From Pilatotrama ljubarskyi (lineage: Eukaryota; Basidiomycota; Agaricomycetes; Polyporales; Polyporaceae), in assembly GCA_022385805.1 (NCBI GenBank), contig MU277761.1, positions 1 to 64,000 of the forward strand: a stretch of 64,000 nucleotides of DNA. Direction: 5' to 3'. Every line of letters begins with the position of its first letter. Position 1 is the first letter of the stretch. This document shows positions 11,963-27,200 of this stretch, one piece after another. The notes under the pieces are model-generated. The model was given only the letters and a program-made list of their open reading frames with translations, searched no databases and was not told the origin of the DNA. Position numbers and translations under genes: made by a program.

Positions 11963-13345
11963 GATGCTGGGCTAGCGCTGAGGCGGGAAGGGGTACGCAA
12001 GACAGTGGGGTGCGGAGACGGAGACGAAATAACGGGTCAAAGCAGCTAGTGGCTGAAGAAGGGTTGCACACGGGTGTGCCTAGTTTATAGGACACAAGCA
12101 CCGAGGGAGCTCCGAGCATAGTGCGACGCCCACGTCAGTGGGAGTCGCCAAAGGCAGGGTCCACAGCCGCGCGATTTGGTAAGTTCCCGAGCCCACGGCA
12201 AAGGGATGTCTCTCACAGCGGGCAAGGGCACGCGTGTGGAGGGCGCGGGCAGGTGTCGGGCTACCGCTTGCCGGACGAGTGCCTGACGTTTGCGACGGAA
12301 GATTGACACCGGGAGGGCTGTGCGTGGGCGCGCCGGCATGGGATGGAGGGCTGCGACGTAGGAGTGCCAGTGTAAAGTGCTGCAATGGGCAGAAAAAGGC
12401 CATAAGAAGCCATATTGTCGCACAGCAGGGGGTGACAGGCGGAATCTGTGAGACCTTTGGTGGAGAGAAACAACTGCGTGAGAAGGCGCGTAGACGCCCT
12501 GCGCGAATGGTTCTGTAGAGTCTGTCAAAGTTCAGGTGGTCCAGTCAGCGTCACGGTAGGAGAATGTCATGAAGAGGAGTTCAGGGCCCTTCGTGTCCTG
12601 GTATAGCCGTAAAGAACGACTCGTGGGCAGAGGAATATCACCCAGAGCCTGGAGCCACGACGCACACAGAATGCAGGAGGACGTCTGCACCAAGGCTAGC
12701 ATAGCATGACTCATCCATAGGACATTCTAGCGACCTAGAGAACCTCTTGATAATCGATGCGAAAATGCAGACTAGTGAGAGGACTGACTCTGGATCTGTC
12801 AATCTTGGATCAATGCGCGGTCAGCCTGCTGGAGGAGGCGGGTCTACTCACGCGCTCCCTTTGTGGGTTCGCGGTTGCCAATTGACAACTGGCCACTCTG
12901 ACTGGCGTCAGTCGCGCGAGATGTTTTGATTCGGAAGAGTCGACCACTAAAAGATCCATCCACAGGAGGGCGCCGACCAGTAGTGTTCGTGAACTGTCTA
13001 TCTTGTGTTGTCTTAATCTCGCCTAGCGTAGAGAGTTGGCTTAGGAAGCTCTGTATTCCAAGGCTAGCCAGCCTCAGAGCATCGCTTCAAGTACCAGGTG
13101 TGTAGTCGACTTAATTTAGCATACTATAATGACCGGGAAGAAGAGGGTCGGTACAAGGATGACGCACATGAACCGAGGCTAGGGTTAGGGGTAGACATAA
13201 GTTGTGATGCTACGCGAAGGCTTTCGTGCGCTAAGCAGCGTTGCAACGTACGACGAGCACCCCGCGACGACAGCGTTCGACCTCGCGCTCGACGTGGCCG
13301 TGGCCAGCCGAAACGACGCGAACTTCCTCCTGGTCGAGTTTCACA
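11963..13345. other. Divergent intergenic region, 1.4 kb
   Basis: Separates the DUF6593 gene (minus) from the PDAT gene (plus), so both promoters should lie here. Open frames are short and overlapping on both strands. One isolated TTAGGG near 13183 is not a telomeric array. No other feature seen. Confidence 0.4.
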
Positions 13346-16300
13346 ATGACCCTCACACGCAGGCTCAAAAAGCGCAACCAATCCGACTCTGTCTTGACCG
13401 AACATGACCGCCCTGATGAACAGCGCAACGAAGAGCCCAAGCACGATGTTCACGAGTTCAGTGAGGAGGCGCACAAGCAGGCAAATGTAGCAAAGAAGAA
13501 AGTAAGAGAACTTCAGTATGCCAAGCACTCTGTATATGGCGTGAAGGGGGAGCCGATGCTGACGTCGGCATCGGCGGTGACAGAAAGGGCGGCGCTTCTA
13601 TGCTACCCGTCGTTTCATATTCCCCCTGGGATTGCTCCGTAAGCCCTCCAAGAACATGATAATCTACAAAAGTACTGAAGGTATGCACAGTGGGGCTTCT
13701 GCTGGGCTTCATCTTCGTGCAGCCTAGCGATTTCCACGACTTCCAGACTCACCTTGCGCTACTCATGGATGAGTTCGAGATTAGCATGCCCGAGTTCCCA
13801 GCTTTGGACCTGCCACAACTCGATCTCTCGCGCGTGGAACTCGAGTGGCGGCGACTGTGGAGCAACATCCCAGAGCCGTGGAAGCTGAATACCAACGGAC
13901 TAGAGTTCACAGTCGGCGAAAAGATTGCTGAGAGAGGGCTCTCAGCTAAGCACCCGGTTGTCCTCATTCCGGGCATCATCTCAACCGCAAGTCACTCTTG
14001 TCTTGTGCGATCCATTCGAGGCTCATACCCCGGGCAGGGTTTGGAATCGTGGTCGACCTCGCGCGATTACCGGGCTTTCTTCCGCAAGAAAGTGTGGGGA
14101 GGCTTCTCTATGATTTCCCAGGTTACCTTCAACCGGGACAAGTGGATCGCCTCGCTCATGCTGGATCCAATCACCGGGCTCGACCCGCCTGATGCCAAGG
14201 TCCGTGCGGCTGAAGGCATCGACGCTGCCAGCAGCTTCATCCAAGGGTATTGGCTTTGGTACGTCGTGATTAGTAGCTGCATGCATGTACAGAACATGGA
14301 AGTCAATAAATTTACGCACCCGTGCTCGAATATGGATCAGGTCGAAGATTGTTGAGAACCTCGCTGTGGTCAACTATGACACGAACAATCTCCATCTGGC
14401 CCCGTACGATTGGCGGTTGTCGTACTACAACCTGGAAGAGCGTGATGGATACTTTTCAAAACTTCGGGCAACCATTGAAGGCTTCGTGTAAGTCCAGGAC
14501 GCATCGCCAGGGATCATTCTTCGTATGATTCGGTCCTCGAAGAAAGCGTCGAGTTTTCTTGCCGATGGGTTCAGTATGCTGAGGCGCATATACGCAGGGC
14601 ACGAGAGAAGCGCAAGGTCGTGTTGGCGGCGCACTCGATGGGTAGTACGGTCAGTGTTGACTCCTTTAGCGACAACTCTCCTTGCTTCTAACCTCTCGTC
14701 GTCAATGGTCAGATCATCTTGGTACGTGGGAGACTCTACACTCTCAGTTGCCCTCGCTGATCGGGAAGTGCAGTATTTGTGGGTCAAAGGTGTATCGCCT
14801 GGATCTCAGAGAAGCTGAGTGTTTTCGCAGCCTCAAGTGGGTGGAGTCTCCGGAACACGGCAGAGGTGGACCTGATTGGGTCGAGGTATGTGAGCCACAA
14901 TCCTCTTCCTCACGGAAGGCTGATGGGAGTGCCTTGGTAGAACCACATCGAGGCTTTCATCTCTATCGCTGGGACGCACCTGGTACGCCAGTCCTACTTA
15001 TCCGAACAGGGACCTCCGTTGATGTATGCACCCTATCGGCGCAGGGTGTGGTATGTATCTTTAGGTCGTCTCTGACCTGGCGTCGTTGAACAGGCATAGG
15101 CGAAAGCGATGGCGGCATTTCTCTCCGGAGAGATGAAGGACACGGTGCAGATCAATCCTGCAGGCGCATATGGTGAGTACCGTCTTGGCCAAGTGTTTAG
15201 ATCTACTGGCTGAACACTCCTCTACTTTCCAAGTCCTTGAGAGATTCTTCTCTCGCAGCGAGCGACAGAAGCTGTTCCGTAGCTGGGCCGGCAGCGCCAG
15301 CATGTGGATTAAGGTTTTTCACTCGATGGCGCTCATCCCACACTTCTCTGATCGCCTGTTCAATGTATAGGGCGGAGACGACGTATGGGGTAACGCGACG
15401 TGGGCTCCTGACGACCTGGACAACGCGACACACAGCCATGGCGCGCTCATCTCGTTCCGCCAGAACTCCCCGGCACTCGAAGGAGAGCAGGGCTTGTTCA
15501 ACATGACCTCGAGCGCGGCGGGCACGTGGATCCTCGAGCGCACGCCCGTGTCCTTCCAGGTGAGCTACCTACTTGCGGGATGCGTAGTACGCAGGTGGGC
15601 AAGTTGCTGACAGAAGACGTTCAGAAAATGATGGCCAGCAATTACTCGTTTGGGATCGAGCGCGATGTGGAGAAGCTCAAGGCCAACAATGCGGACTTCA
15701 CGAAGTGGACGAATCCGCTCGAGATACAGTGAGTGAAGGCGCAATCCTCGCTCACATAGGCCCTCACCGCCTACTAGGCTACCGCATGCGCCCTCGATGA
15801 AAATCTACTGCGTCTACGGGCATGGGAAAGAGACAGAGGTGAACTGTTCCCCCTTAACATGAGTGTGGCGTCCCATCTTACCGAACACCTCTAGCGCTCG
15901 TACTGGTACACGCAACAACAATACGAATACGACGAGATCCAGCCGGACACGCCCTCGGCAGTCTGCTCAGACGACACCGCGGACAGCGCGGCGAACTGCA
16001 CGTCGCACCGCCCGCCGCTCGACCTGCCACTCGCGCGCAAGACGTTCATCGACGCCGAGTACACGGACGAGTCCGTGCGCCCGCGCATCATGAACGGCGT
16101 CAAGATGGGCGAGGGCGACGGCACGGTGAGCCTGCTCAGCCTCGGCGCGATGTGCGTCGAGGGCTGGAAGAGGGAGCGCTGGAACCCCGCGGGGATCGAG
16201 GTTGTCACCGTCGAGGTGCGTTGTCGGGTTTCCCCGCAGCCTGCGTATCTGCCAGCGGTGCAAGCGGAGTTGCTGACGACCACGACTTGTATGTAGCTGC

Positions 16301-16482
16301 CCCACAACCCGGTCACGACCATCCCGCGCGGGGGCGGAACGACGAGCGACCACGTCGACATCCTAGGCTCGCTCGCGCTGAACGAGATCATCCTGAAGGT
16401 CGCGACGGGCGCGGCGCACGAGGTGCAGGACTCGTTCGTCTCGAACATCCGCGAGTACGCGAAGCGCATCAAGTGGGACTGA
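13346..16482 (+). CDS. LRO1: Phospholipid:diacylglycerol acyltransferase (PDAT, Lro1 type)
   Basis: Eighteen exons: 13346-13501, 13584-13638, 13691-13986, 14038-14258, 14341-14487, 14547-14649, 14713-14721, 14774-14778, 14831-14885, 14941-14982, 15045-15050, 15100-15172, 15234-15313, 15371-15559, 15625-15728, 15778-15838, 15895-16215, 16297-16482; 702 residues. Intron 5 could instead be 14486-14574 (692 residues). A basic, soluble N-terminus is followed by one membrane helix made by joining exons 2 and 3 (RRFIFPLGLL then GLLLGFIFVQ), which anchors the enzyme in the ER. The LCAT-like catalytic domain has PVVLIPGIIST-GLESW, the nucleophile S322 in AHSMGS, D609 in GEGDGT and H660 in SDHVDIL. It transfers a fatty acid from phospholipid sn-2 to diacylglycerol, making triacylglycerol. 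Exons 7, 8 and 11 are 9, 5 and 6 nt; they are needed to restore the conserved GS-(T)-IILYFLKWVE and HL-GV-AKAM blocks. Intron 3 has a GC donor. Confidence 0.88.
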
Positions 16483-19635
<3,153 letters not shown>

Positions 19636-22163
19636 GGTGGGTCAAGGGAGAGTGAGATGTAGCAAGCTGGCTGAGAGGGAGATGTGAAGAGGACGGGGTA
19701 AGCTGGAGCAGGGAATAGCCGAGAAGGGGAGCGATGTGGAAAGGCGAACAAGCAAGAAGTGCGTTGTGTTGGAACCAAGACTGGCCCCAGGCAGCAGAAC
19801 GAGGGCACGACCGGGGACGAGGAGGAGAGCAGGGCAGTTTATATAGGACGGATGCGCGAGAGCACGCCGGACCCGGGCGAGTGGACTCCCATGGCCTCCA
19901 GCGAAGGACGGGTGGTCTGCTCTCGCGATGACATCATCCAAACTTGGAAGCGGACGAGGTGCAGCGGATGCAATGAACAGCACACACGGTTTCTGCCCAG
20001 CGAGGCCGAGCTGAGCGCGCGCGAGGTGAATGCACAGAAGCGGCGAGCCATCGCGAACAGACCGTTTGGAATCTTCGACGTGTCCCCCCGGCTACGGTGC
20101 CGTGTCCTAGAAGAAGAGAGACATGACAAGCGGTGTGCTATCACAGCAGACCCAGTCGTCCATTTCCACCCCGTTCTGCCAGTGCTGCGCAGGTCAGCGA
20201 CCGCGTTCAGAAAGAAGCGACACCGTGGACTGACTTTGCCACCACGCCCGCCACACCCACAGGCACCAGCATGCCCCCAAAGTGCTCTTGAAGCAATCTG
20301 CCAACGTTTGCGCAGTTCCAGCTTCCCCACCGGGCACACGCCGTGTCCGCCTATCATACTAACTCAGACTGCGAGAGTAGTGCTACAGCGAAGGTGACAT
20401 GAGTGCTCTCGCAAGCTAGGGCCACCGCCCTGGCACTCGAATCTCCCGATCACACCTCTAGATCTCAGATCGTCCTTCCGCGCTTTATTGCAAGTCCCCG
20501 TCCTTCAAGTCCCTATTCTCAGACGCTTCAGACCCGCAACGTCGCGCTGCCGGACGTTCATACACCATGCAAGACTCGTGGATCATCCTGTCTCCTGCAA
20601 AGCCGCTCTCTCGCAGCCGAAGTGTATCTCTTCGTTCAGTCTCTCTTGGAAGGATCGTGTGCGAACCTTCTTCCCGACGATCGCGAAGGTATCGGCCTCC
20701 CTCTCTTCTCTAACAGGACATCCCAACTCCTTTTACAGCCGGCGTCCAGATATATTTGGCCTCCATTATATATGCCTCCCTTGTTGAATCAGCTCGACGA
20801 TACCGGTATCCTCTTCCGCATTGCGACCTACTCCCATACAAGTGTGACAGCGAGAGTGCTGCATACGCCGGGTGTGCTCCTGCTAGCGTACGTTGGTCAT
20901 CGCTTGGACCCTTCTAAGTTCTTCCCTGCAGCTGTAGCCCCTCTATGTCTAACCCAATCACCGTGCTTCGAATCCTCTGAAGGCTTCCCTTGTTGCCGAA
21001 ACATCTGCCTTGTTTCGCTCCTAGGGTCCATCCGCACGCGCTCGCTTCTTCCTCTACCGCACAACTAAAGCCTATTTCCTGCCCCGACAAAGTGCAAAGC
21101 TCGTGCGCCATGTGGCATAGCGTGCGCGTCACCCTTGGCTTCCAATCTCAAGCGTACTGTATAGGTAATCCGCACGGCTCCTGGCTCTGGATCTAAGCTC
21201 AGGGCTTTCCGTGCGACGCTCTTCTCAGCTCGTTGCCTGTTCGAAGTCCGAGACGTCGCTCTTCTCCCGCAGGAGAGCTCTCCAGCAGCTGCCTCAAGTT
21301 CGTCGATTGACGTGCCGTATCGCAGGTACTGTACGCTTGCTCGGTACGGCTTTCAATCTCGGCCGCTCTTCACAGGAAGGCATGAGCGGATGCGGCCGTA
21401 CGATCTCATTGAAGGTAGGTATTCAGTACGCGTTCTTCGAGATCTACGAGTTCGAATTCGGCCCTTCGGATGGGCAGCGCTCCGCGGCTTCAAGCTTCAG
21501 GTTCAGCCACGGTGCTTGGCCGTCGACACGCTGCGTTCGTGTACAGTAGTACTGAAGGTACTCTGCGCGCGGCCGCTTCACATATAGTGCTCGCGGAATG
21601 AGCATCGGCGAGTCGCGAGAGGAGAGGGAACGATTACCGAAGGGGTTTACGCCGACTCGGAGTGCGCGATGCTGGTGAACACTGCCTATAGCTACGTGGG
21701 GGCAGTATGGTAGGCCGGGGGGCCACGCCACAAGATACTCACTCAAGCCGGGAAAGACGAGCGGCTTACGCCAGCTTGGACGCATTGCACATATACACTG
21801 CAATCGAGGACGGCCAACAGCTGCTGTAGAGGTCGCCGATAGTTCGCAGTCGCGAATACTGGTGCCCCCAGTACTTCTTTAGCCTCTTGAAACCCAAACC
21901 TCGTAGATTATAAACGCGGCCGGCATCGGTCGCGCCGCAACCGTAATGCATATTCGGGGTTAGATCAACAACTTATTAGTGTCGATACGCGGGGCCTCCG
22001 TCGACTAGAATATCTCGACAAGAGAGGGATGCCAAGCGCTTGGAGGATGAATGTGATATGCCGTGATTCGCCCAGTTTGGCAAGTGAAGCGCCCATAGCT
22101 GGACCCGACGAGGCCAGCGATAGCAGCGAGACCGTACTCCGCTACTGTACACGACCATCCTCC
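19636..22163. other. Gene-poor 2.5-kb divergent region
   Basis: Lies between the halogenase (minus) and the membrane-protein gene (plus). Several pyrimidine-rich, splice-like strings occur around 20400-21450 and open frames reach 221 codons (20403-21068, plus), but codon content and composition are not convincing and no family is recognised. It may contain long leaders, a non-coding transcript or a lineage-specific gene. Confidence 0.3.
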
Positions 22164-23490
22164 ATGTCGACGACGGCGACTGATCCGACATCGAGTCCTT
22201 TACTCCTGCAGGACCCCTCAGCACCCGCTTTGGTCCTTTCGACGACCCCACCGTCCGACCCTCCGCCGCCATACCCCTCAGGACGCCGCACGCGACAGGC
22301 GCGCACCGGCCGCAGACGACGCAACCTCGCAGATGCCAGCGAGCACTCCCACCTCCAGGCACCCTCAGATGAGTACGAAGCACTACCTACCGCATCAGGG
22401 AACCTTCAATACGGCGTGGATGGCGCAGAGGATACGGATGCGGCGGAAACTACGCCCCTGTTGAGCCCACATCCCAGCTCCCCGCGACCCGTGCTGCCTG
22501 CGGGTAGCACGATGCGTCGTCGGCGGACGCTGTCCCTTACGAGCACGCTGCACTCGTCCGCGTCGCTCGCGCCCTCTTTCGCGCAGACGCTCTTCTCGGC
22601 GTTCCACCCGGAGCGCGACTCAGACCTCGACCCGGAGTGCCGCGAGGAGGACGGTGGAAGTCGCGAGGAGCTCGAGCCGGATGTCGAGAGCCCCATCGTG
22701 CGCGACTACGGACCAGAGCAGAGGGCGTTTGCTGCGGAGCTGTCGGGCTATGCGCAACGCCATGTGCAAAGGCAGCAGTACCTCTCGTCCGGGGCGCGCT
22801 GGCGACGGTACTTCCGCCCGCTCGGCCGGCGAGCGTACTATTCTGCGCTGTTCCATCTCCTCATCCTCAACTTCCCCTACGCCCTCATATCGTGGATCTT
22901 CCTCTTCGTGTTCACCCTAGTGAGTGCCTGTCCAGACCGGTGTATCTGGATGTCCGCATGGACGCGCACCATTGACACAATGTGCTAATCTGCCCGCGTT
23001 ATCGCGCGACCTCACTTGACAGGTCGGTACCTGCACACTCATGGCGTTGCCCCTGGGAGCAGTCCTCTGCTTCATCGACCTCTTCGGCGCACGGCTGCTC
23101 GCGCGCGGCGAGCTCGCGCTACAGACGACGTTCCACGGCCCGCTCGCGTACCCCATTCCGTGGCCCCCCATGCCGATTTTCACGCGCACACGCCCGCCGA
23201 CTGCGGCGCAGATGGAGGCCGGGGTGCCCGCGAACGCGCTCGTGCCCGAGGGCTCGTTCTACAAGAACTCGTACGCGATGTTCACGGATCCGACGTCGTA
23301 CCAGGCGCTGTTCTACTTCCTGGTGCTCAAGCCCGGCATCACGGTGCTGATGTTCCTGTTCTTCCTGGCGGTGGTGCCCGTGGCGACCGTGCTGGTATTC
23401 CCGCTCCCGGCGGTGCTGCGGCTTGCGCGCAGGATGGGGATCTGGCAGGCGAATGTGGCTGTTGAGGGGCTCTACTTTGCTGCGCGATGA
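22164..23490 (+). CDS. Multi-pass membrane protein resembling the 'putative sensor' family
   Basis: Two exons, 22164-22919 and 23023-23490 (phase 0), give 407 residues. The first ~210 residues are disordered, rich in Ser, Pro and Arg, with a PPPPYPSG proline patch. Hydrophobic segments follow: one spanning SALFHLLILNFPYAL to FLFVFTL, a second spanning the intron junction to LCFIDLFGARLL, and a long hydrophobic stretch of about two helices from ALFYFLVLKPG to VLVFPLPAVLRL. The layout 'helix pair, loop, DP-x-x-ALFY-L-LK-PG, helix pair' resembles the Sensor domain (PF13796) known from bacterial histidine kinases, but no kinase is attached. A role is not assignable. The start at 22164 is chosen over an in-frame ATG at 22029 because of context; either is possible. 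Confidence 0.6.
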
Positions 23491-23736
23491 GTGGTAGACG
23501 GGTATGGGGCGCTGGGCGACGAGCGCGGGGGCGTCTCTCTAGCGTACTGTATGATAATGTATGTTATTCTCTTTTACTGCCACTTCATGCTCAATGCGAC
23601 ACCTTTTTGCATCATCATCCGATTGTGATACATCGACGTAGCAGGCATGATGAGCGGGTCGGCAAAGGCTGGATTTGCACCAGGGTTGTTGCGGAGTCGG
23701 GGAGCAGGGTTAGGGTTATAAAAGTGGCTTTGCTTA

Positions 23737-23919
23737 GGGCCTGGTCGGCTGGCAGTGATCAAGAGATCACTAGTGATCGTGACCGGTGGCTCCCACTGGA
23801 AAACTCGAGCAAGCGCTCACTCTCCTCTTCTAAGCGCTCGCTTTCCCCCCTCTAAGCGCTCACTAGTGATCCTTTTTTGGCAGGAGTGATCAGTTGATCG
23901 CTGCCAGCCGACCAGGCCC
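23737..23919. mobile_element. Tourist/PIF-Harbinger-like MITE, 183 bp
   Basis: Terminal inverted repeats of 34 bp with three mismatches (23737-23770 and 23886-23919) begin GGGCCTGGTCGGCTGGCAG. They are flanked by the 3-bp direct duplication TTA (23734-23736 and 23920-23922), the target preference of PIF/Harbinger elements. No coding capacity. The interior contains three copies of an AAGCGCTC motif and a GATCACTAGTGATC palindrome. It sits in the promoter-side gap upstream of TRP1. Confidence 0.8.
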
Positions 23920-24244
23920 TTACTGACTCGTCCGAGCTCATACAGCACTCCCCTCCTCCGACCTCCAGCTTCCTCCCTCCTCGTCTCACTTCCGACTTGC
24001 GGACACCTTGGTAGTCTGCTTCTCCTCTCCGGTGTCGGACCTTCTATTGCGCGGGCACTTGACCCACAAGCCGACTGCAAGGCGCATCCGATATCATCAG
24101 CTCGAGACGGTCTAACGAAGTTCTTCCGCTCGTCCGACGCCCGAGGTCGCAGATATATCTTTTGCTTCCTCTTCGACGGCCCTAGCCAGCGCATACCCCA
24201 CTTATCCTGTTGCTCCGTTACCCACCAATTTCCAAGCGCAAGCC

Positions 24245-27200
24245 ATGGCCCTCGTCCTGCCCATCGAGCTCACACGTCCGCTGGACGTGCTGCTCATAGA
24301 CAACTTCGACTCCTTCACCTGGAATATCTACCAGTCGCTATGCGTGCTCGGCGCGGACGTGACGGTCATCCGGAACGACGCCATCTCGCCCGCGGCGTTC
24401 CCGCTCCTCAGGCTGAACTCGCTCATCATCTCGCCTGGGCCTGGGCACCCGACGACGGACTCGGGCATCTCACGCGAGGCGATCAAGTACTTTACGGGCA
24501 AGGTGCCGGTCATGGGCGTGTGCATGGGCCTGGAATGCCTCGTGGACGTGTTCGGGGGACAGATTGGGTGAGTGCATGATCTGCATTCCTGGTTTTCTGG
24601 CGCATGGTTCGCGGTATTCCGGGAGGAAGTGCATGGAGGCAAAGGGGAAGGTGCTTGCCTGAGCCCGGTTGGAACATGACCACGATTGCATGGTCGGAGC
24701 ACGCGTTCGTCGCTCCCGCGGAAGCATGATTTGCTGCTGTGTGAGCAACGTTCGCGTTCCGAGGAGTAATGGCAGTTGAGTGGAAGGATCCGTCTAGTGG
24801 GGAAGAGCGATGTTCGGGAACGAAATTGTCCAGAAGGACACCAGCAGGCGTTCCTGGCCCCCTTCTCGCCCGACGAGCCCGAGCCGTGCACGCTCGCAGT
24901 CCTTCGTCGTGTAGCGTCCTGTAGCGATCAGCGTGGCCTCGGAATACTCTATCCGGGCCTGTTCGGTCGCCTCTTGTTTTGCCTTGCAAAGCGCAGAAGC
25001 ATTCCTGCTCTGGTCGCTGTCTTGCGTTCTCATCCACCCCGAATGCCGCGGACGAAACTTTCTCCTTGGCTGAAGCAGTACTCGCATACGGCCAGCCATG
25101 GTCGAACCCTTCCTAAGAGTGTGTGTTGGCCTGAATGCTGCATACTCTGGATCCGCGGTATGCAGCGTTCCTTGCCCGCTTTGTCCTCTTCGCACTCGAT
25201 TCTTGCCGGCCCAAGTCTTGTAGAACTCGCAACTGACACTGCTTCCACTTCAGCTACGCGGGAGAGATCATGCACGGGAAGGTCAGCGCCATCCGGCATG
25301 ACGGCCGGGGGTGCTTCAAGGATATTCCCCAGGGCATCAAGTCTACCCGCTACCACTCGCTCAGTGCGAGTACGAGCTCGCTCCCGAAGGGCCTCGCAAT
25401 CACCGCCATAACCCAAGACAGCGGCGTCATCATGGGAGTCCGCCACCGCAAGTATACTCTCGAAGCGGTACAATACCACCCGGAGAGTATCCTCTCCGAA
25501 GGTGGAGACCTTTTGTTCAAGAACTTCCTGTCTCTGAGGGGCGGCACCTGGGACCTCAACCCGGCGTTCCGAGTCTCCGAAGACGCTCTCCCCGCGTTCG
25601 GCCTCGAGGGCATCGCGAGCGCTGTCGAGAACGTCAATGGCCTTGCCAGCGGCAGCACTGGCTCTAAGGTGCCGACGATCCTCGAGAAAATCTACGCCCA
25701 GCGTATCAAGGACGTCGAGATCGCGAAGAAGACTCCTGGCACAACGCCGGAGGACCTCGATACGCTGCTTTCGCTCAATGTCGCCCCGGCGCCGGTTTCG
25801 TTCGTGCAACGCCTGAAACAGTGCCCAAAGAAGCCCGCGCTCATGGCTGAGATCAAGCGTGCCAGTCCTTCCAAGGGGCCGATCGCGATGTCGACAAACG
25901 CAGCCCAGCAGGCATTGACTTATGCTCTCGCCGGCGCGTCTGTGATCTCCGTCCTGACCGAGCCGACGTGGTTCAAGGGCACACTGCTGGACATGCGCCT
26001 AGCGCGTCAGGCCATCGATTCGCTTCCTCACCGGCCGGCGGTTCTCAGGAAGGACTTCATCTTCGACGAATACCAGATCGCCGAGGCTCGTCTGCATGGC
26101 GCCGATAGCGTTCTCCTCATTGTCGCCATGCTACCCGTGCCTCGTTTGCATGCGCTCTATGAGTACGCTCGATCCCTCGGGATTGAGCCTCTGGTGGAGG
26201 TCAACAATGCACGGGAGATGGAAGCCGCGCTTGCGCTAGGTGCGAAGGTCATCGGAGTCAACAACCGCAACCTCCACGACTTCCAGGTCGATATGAATAC
26301 GACGAGCCGTCTTGTCGACATGGTCCGCGAGCGCGATGTCATCCTCTGCGCTCTGAGCGGAATCCAAGGTCCGCAGGACGTGCGTACCTACACTGAGCAG
26401 GGCGTCGGCGCTGTCCTCGTCGGCGAAGCTCTCATGCGTGCAAAGGACACCAAGGCGTTCATCCGCCAGCTCCTCGACTGGCCGGAGCCCGAGGATGCCA
26501 AGGGAAAAGCAGTGGAGTCTGCGGCGCCGCTGGTGAAGATCTGCGGTATCAGGACCGAGGAAGAAGCCATAACCGCCATGGAGGCGGGCGCAGACATGCT
26601 CGGCCTCATGTTCGTGCCCTCGAGCAAGCGGCATATCTCTCTAGAGCAAGCCCAGAAGATCTCAGCAGCGGTCCACTCGCGCCGTCTCTCGCGCCCACCG
26701 CACCCCATCGCGGTCGAGGCATCCTCTGCGGAGCAGCTCAAGAACGAGCCGTGGTTCAATGCGCACGCGCACCGGCTCAGCGCTCTCCTCTCCGGCGAGT
26801 CGCCTGCACGGCCCCTCCTGGTCGGCGTGTTCCAGAACCAGCCTTTGGAGACGATCCTGCAGGCCGTCGAGGACGCGCAGCTCGACATGGTCCAGCTGCA
26901 TGGCGCGGAGCCGACGGAGTGGGCGCGGCACATTCCCGTACCAACCGTGCGCGTGTTCCATGTGGACGAGGAAGGCCAGGGGCTTGCGGGTATCACACGT
27001 CCCGGGGCGCACCAGTTCGTGCTGCTGGATGCGGTGCCGAAAGGCAGTGCGAACGGGCTGAGTGGGGGGACGGGCTCGAGGATAGACTTGGACATCGCGA
27101 AGGCCGTCGTGGAGAAGGGCGAAGTGTGCGCGGGGGAGACGCTGCCCGTCATTCTCGCAGGCGGCTTGACTCCGAACAACGTGCAGGAAGTCGTCGCGAC

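Noticed and set aside
13690..14355. Uninterrupted PDAT frame reading through 13987-14037
   Set aside because: The 17 extra residues break a block conserved in the family; a GC-AG intron explains it.
20403..21068. Plus-strand open frame of 221 codons
   Set aside because: Ser/Leu/Arg-rich sequence with no recognised motif and no coherent splicing; treated as non-coding or leader sequence.
23704..23718. TTAGGG-like sequence near 23704 and another near 13183, suggesting interstitial telomere repeats
   Set aside because: Each has at most one full unit and a partial copy; too short to support telomeric origin.
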